A stretch of 6,856 bases of DNA from contig CALEGA010000059.1 of NCBI GenBank assembly GCA_937876715.1, positions 1-6,856 of the forward strand, written 5' to 3'. This DNA is from an uncultured Candidatus Saccharibacteria bacterium. GTDB taxonomy: Bacteria; Patescibacteriota; Saccharimonadia; Saccharimonadales; Saccharimonadaceae. Both the position numbers and the translations under genes were made by a program. Below the pieces are notes generated by a model. That model searched no databases, was not told the origin of the DNA, and worked only from the letters and a program-made list of their open reading frames with translations. Each line of letters begins with the position of its first letter. Position 1 is the first letter of the stretch. Shown one piece after another: positions 5,746 through 6,856 of this stretch.

Positions 5746-6540
5746 TCACTCATTGGCTAGTGATTCTAGGGACATACCGTGATCGATGTCCTGAGAGAGC
5801 CAATAGACAAAGTGCGCAATGCTGGTTTCCACCTTTTCGCCAACCGTGCCGATAATGTAATAATCGGGGTAATCGACGAGTCTGAGACCGCCGGTCGTGG
5901 CGATTTCTGACTTTATCATCTTAAAGCAGGGGGTGATTTCGTAACATACGCCCGCCACTTTACCCCGTTTAGTGGGGTTGATGAGGTGACCGTAGGTAAA
6001 AGTACAGACGCGGTCGCTCGTGGCGCCATTACCTCTTGTGTGGAGATTCATAACGCAGTAGAGCTCTTCGCCAGTTTCGGAGTTGCGCAGATGCAGCTCG
6101 ACCCATCCGTTGTTGGACGGGGTATGAAGCTTGGTTTTGGTGATTTTCCAGCTAATGCCGGTTTGTTTGATAACTTGTTTTAAGACTTTTAGGGCGTATT
6201 TTGCCCATTCGGCGCTTTTGGAAGAGGCGCCGACCAGCCTTTTGTAGTTATCACAGCATTGGATGGTGGTCTGCATAAAGGGTGCGCAGGGATCCGGTTG
6301 ACAGCTGGTGGGCTGGCAGGTGGGGACTTGCGGAACGCAAGGGCTTTGGGCGACGACACAGGGTGCGCCGACGAAGCACCAATCGTAGCGAGTCCGGTAG
6401 ATGCCGGTGACTTCCGTGGTGACGTGCTGCGGCAGGAAAATTGTGCTACTGTAGGGCGCGTAGCAACCGGGAGTCGCAAGGGCAGGTACGACCGATAAAC
6501 AGATAACCAAAATGAGGAAACCTAAGAAAATACGCTTCAT
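5746..6540 (-). CDS. Exported cysteine-rich protein of unknown function
   Basis: 264 residues; I do not recognise a family. The N-terminus is a clear signal peptide: MKR, a hydrophobic core (4-18) and a probable signal peptidase I site after PALA (residue 22). It is not a lipoprotein: the first mature Cys (26) follows TPG, not a lipobox. The mature part has 13 Cys. Residues 55-96 form a Cys/Pro-rich segment with regular spacing (Cys 61, 68, 75, 80, 85, then CC at 95-96), resembling a disulphide-locked linker. Residues 97-264 look like a mixed alpha/beta domain: an amphipathic helix (about 107-127), then strands containing Cys 162, 179, 199 and 205, and a C-terminal helix (about 236-250). It has its own consensus promoter, leader, SD and terminator, so strong monocistronic expression is expected. 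A cell-surface or secreted role is likely; activity is unknown. Confidence 0.88.
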   Translation of the reverse strand: MKRIFLGFLILVICLSVVPALATPGCYAPYSSTIFLPQHVTTEVTGIYRTRYDWCFVGAPCVVAQSPCVPQVPTCQPTSCQPDPCAPFMQTTIQCCDNYKRLVGASSKSAEWAKYALKVLKQVIKQTGISWKITKTKLHTPSNNGWVELHLRNSETGEELYCVMNLHTRGNGATSDRVCTFTYGHLINPTKRGKVAGVCYEITPCFKMIKSEIATTGGLRLVDYPDYYIIGTVGEKVETSIAHFVYWLSQDIDHGMSLESLANE

Positions 6541-6548
6541 ATCGTATT

Positions 6549-6554
6549 CCTCCT
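6549..6554 (-). promoter_or_regulatory. Strong Shine-Dalgarno of the cysteine-rich protein gene
   Basis: The mRNA reads AGGAGG followed by eight bases and ATG at 6540. A perfect SD at ideal spacing fixes the start and implies efficient translation. Its GGAGG could pair with CCTCC in the terminator's 5' arm, or its GAGGA with TCCTC at the start of the leader (around 6618-6622). Either pairing could mask it. Confidence 0.93.
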
Positions 6555-6567
6555 GAATGTAAGGTGC

Positions 6568-6589
6568 GCCAACTTCTCCCCAAGTTGGC
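6568..6589 (-). promoter_or_regulatory. Leader hairpin in the 5' UTR of the cysteine-rich protein mRNA
   Basis: An eight-pair stem, GCCAACTT (6589-6582) with AAGTTGGC (6575-6568), closes a six-base loop GGGGAG (6581-6576) in the mRNA. It lies 13 bases before the SD and has no U-tract, so it is not an intrinsic terminator. A competing pairing is visible: CCCCAA upstream in the same leader (about 6611-6616) matches TTGGGG across this hairpin's stem and loop, so the leader could switch between two folds. It may also stabilise the mRNA. Confidence 0.7.
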
Positions 6590-6631
6590 TAAGAGTATAT
6601 AACTAACCTCTTTGGGGTGAGGATAACTCTC

Positions 6632-6660
6632 ATTATACCACTTTACACTGAAAATGTCAA
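6632..6660 (-). promoter_or_regulatory. Full-consensus sigma70 promoter of the cysteine-rich protein gene
   Basis: On the minus strand: TTGACA (6660-6655), exactly 17 bases, then TATAAT (6637-6632) preceded by TGG. Every element is consensus, including the extended -10. The start site should be near 6625, giving a leader of about 85 bases. It begins just after the stop codon of nrdG (6668-6670). No terminator is visible between nrdG and this promoter. Confidence 0.93.
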
Positions 6661-6667
6661 TAGATGG

Positions 6668-6856
6668 TTATTCTATTTTGGTGATTTCGCCATCTTTGAG
6701 ATGGAGAAGCCGCTGATTTCTGCTGCCGCGGAATTTGAGTGATAAATCTCTTTGCGCGAGGATGAAGGGACCGTCGATCAGGGCGTCGAGGGATTTGAGG
6801 AACTCCCACTGCTTGCCGCCCTTTTTCTTGATTTGTTCGTAGGTGTAGCCGGAGAA
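6668..6856 (-). CDS. nrdG: Anaerobic ribonucleotide reductase activating protein NrdG, C-terminal 62 residues only
   Basis: Open from the right window edge to TAA at 6668-6670, so the 5' part with the radical-SAM CxxxCxxC cluster motif lies outside. The visible part aligns well with the end of NrdG. FSGYTYEQI matches the W/FSGY...L segment after the SAM site. LDALIDGPFILAQRDLSLKFRGS corresponds to the family's DvLvDGkF...l.d..l.wRGSsNQ, with the diagnostic RGSRNQR intact. NrdG is the radical-SAM enzyme that puts the glycyl radical on the class III reductase NrdD, allowing deoxynucleotide synthesis without oxygen. It therefore points to anaerobic or facultative growth. nrdD is expected upstream, beyond the edge. 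Its end is followed after seven bases by the -35 of the next gene's promoter. Confidence 0.94.
   Translation of the reverse strand, partial: FSGYTYEQIKKKGGKQWEFLKSLDALIDGPFILAQRDLSLKFRGSRNQRLLHLKDGEITKIE

Noticed and set aside
6461..6480. Lipoprotein signal in the cysteine-rich protein
   Set aside because: The first mature Cys (26) is preceded by ATPG, which is not a lipobox. The hydrophobic core and PALA site fit signal peptidase I.
6568..6589. Leader hairpin as the terminator of nrdG
   Set aside because: It is followed by GCGCACC rather than a U-tract and lies downstream of a strong promoter, so it is more likely a leader structure.
1..6856. Recoded UGA (genetic code 25, as in Gracilibacteria or Absconditabacteria)
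   Set aside because: TGA ends trmD, the flippase-like gene and the cysteine-rich gene at sensible points, and no gene has an internal in-frame TGA.
1..6856. tRNA, rRNA, CRISPR array, insertion sequence or attachment site
   Set aside because: The gaps between genes are short and fully accounted for by promoters, SD sites and hairpins. No cloverleaf, direct-repeat array, transposase or terminal inverted repeat was seen.

Overview
The window carries eight protein genes, all read from the minus strand, so transcription runs from the right end to the left. They are compact: several are separated by a few bases or overlap, and no stretch longer than 130 bases lacks a gene. TGA and TAA both act as ordinary stops and no gene has an in-frame TGA, so the standard bacterial code (table 11) applies. 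That argues against the UGA-Gly candidate lineages Gracilibacteria and Absconditabacteria. Small divergent core enzymes (a TrmD lacking its C-terminal tail, a short RsmD), an LPXTG-type surface protein, promoters with very little leader, and C-rich third codon positions suggest a reduced Gram-positive-type bacterium. Candidatus Saccharibacteria (TM7) is my best guess. This is an inference from gene style, not from a marker gene.

In transcription order: (1) the last 62 residues of NrdG, the activase of anaerobic ribonucleotide reductase, cut by the right edge. (2) A 264-residue exported, cysteine-rich protein of unknown function. It has its own consensus promoter, an 85-base leader with a hairpin, a strong Shine-Dalgarno and a terminator. 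(3) A genome-maintenance and RNA-modification operon, trmD-recG-rsmD, starting from an extended -10 promoter only nine bases before the trmD start. (4) A 130-residue surface protein with an N-terminal membrane segment and a C-terminal LPKTG sorting signal, with its own promoter, SD and terminator. (5) A two-gene membrane operon, starting from another -10 box very close to the start codon. It encodes a flippase-like protein (LPG_synthase_TM/YbhN type) and, with an ATGA overlap, a GT-C-type membrane glycosyltransferase cut by the left edge. This pair probably makes or moves a lipid-linked sugar for the envelope.

The most unusual signals are regulatory. The two hairpins bounding the mRNA of the cysteine-rich protein have loops that are exactly complementary over six bases, or eight counting the closing pairs, so a 5'-3' kissing interaction is possible. 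Four exact TATAAT boxes lie in the intergenic gaps. Two of them would give leaderless or nearly leaderless mRNAs, while the two exported-protein genes have real leaders and SD sites. TrmD also carries substitutions at positions that are normally conserved.
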